5,711 nt of DNA, taken from NCBI GenBank assembly GCA_035538735.1, contig DATLJU010000105.1:1-5711 (forward strand), written 5' to 3'. The stretch's first letter is position 1. Every line of letters begins with the position of its first letter. The notes under the pieces are model-generated. The model saw nothing but the letters and a program-made list of their open reading frames with translations. It had not been told where the DNA came from and did no database searches. Shown one piece after another: positions 5,584 through 5,711 of the stretch. The position numbers were made by a program, and so were the translations under genes. The DNA comes from Anaeromyxobacter_A sp035538735 (GTDB lineage: Bacteria > Myxococcota > Myxococcia > Myxococcales > Anaeromyxobacteraceae).

Positions 5584-5711
5584 TCAAGCCACCTTGCGCG
5601 GCGTCGTCGCCGGCCCGAGCCGCCGCACGGGCAAGCGCGCCTGCACGCGCGCCGTCTTGCCGTCCTGGAACTTGATCGTCGCGTCGATGTCGACCGCCTC
5701 GGCGTCGCCGT
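5584..5711 (-). CDS. C-terminal end of an upstream gene; possibly an AMP-dependent acyl-CoA synthetase
   Basis: Only the last 41 codons and a TGA stop (5586-5584) are inside the window; the gene continues past the right edge. The visible peptide alternates charged and hydrophobic residues (VDIDATIKFQDGKTARVQ, then ARLPVRRLG), which looks like a pair of beta strands joined by a DGK turn, followed by a disordered basic tail. Third codon positions are nearly all G/C, as in the neighbours, so the frame is convincingly coding. The stop lies only 5 bases before the livH ATG, so the gene is very likely in the same operon. In related liv clusters that carry a paaK-like gene, a long-chain acyl-CoA synthetase of the AMP-binding family often sits just before livH. 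That identity is inferred from gene order only; the fragment contains no diagnostic motif. A livG ATPase is less likely, because nothing here resembles an ABC ATPase C-terminus. Confidence 0.6.
   Translation of the reverse strand, partial: GDAEAVDIDATIKFQDGKTARVQARLPVRRLGPATTPRKVA
5589..5595 (-). promoter_or_regulatory. Ribosome binding site of livH, decides the start
   Basis: The minus strand reads AAGGTGG at 5595-5589, inside the last codons of the upstream gene and 10 bases before the ATG at 5578. A TTG at 5587-5585 would extend the protein by three residues and overlap the upstream stop as TTGA, but it lies only one base from this site, too close for normal initiation. The ATG is therefore preferred. 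The layout implies translational coupling with the upstream gene. Confidence 0.6.

Overview
The window is a tightly packed, very GC-rich stretch whose supported genes all lie on the minus strand, so transcription runs from right to left. It holds most of one operon: a branched-chain-amino-acid-type (LivHMKF, HAAT family) ABC importer followed by a phenylacetate-CoA-ligase-like protein. Codon third positions are almost all G or C. This points to a high-GC Gram-negative bacterium with a periplasm, such as a proteobacterium or myxobacterium-like lineage. The sequence does not fix the taxon.

In transcription order: the last 41 codons of an upstream gene (5711-5584); livH, inner-membrane permease (5578-4688); livM, second permease (4667-3624); livK, periplasmic solute-binding protein (3612-2434); a 93-base spacer with three small hairpins (2433-2341); livF, ATPase (2340-1546); a 115-base spacer with two related C-rich/G-rich hairpins (1545-1431); a PaaK-like adenylate-forming-fold protein with a GTG start (1430-153); and, in the last 150 bases, an open frame of coding character with no clear start that runs off the left edge. 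The gaps between the upstream gene, livH, livM and livK are only 5, 20 and 11 bases, which supports co-transcription. No livG (the usual second ATPase) is present; it would have to lie upstream, beyond the right edge.

The binding protein would catch a small carboxylated solute in the periplasm, LivH and LivM would form the channel, and LivF (with an unseen LivG) would power uptake. The linked CoA-ligase-like gene suggests that the cargo may be an aromatic or other organic acid rather than leucine, isoleucine or valine. That is inference from gene order.

The most unusual points are the ligase-like protein, which has lost the classical Ser/Thr/Gly-rich ATP-binding loop while keeping other family landmarks; the repeat-derived hairpins in front of it, whose arms can pair in mutually exclusive ways with the translation-start region; and the left-edge frame that seems to need a one-base shift to connect with a plausible start. 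I see no RNA gene, CRISPR array, insertion sequence or clear promoter.
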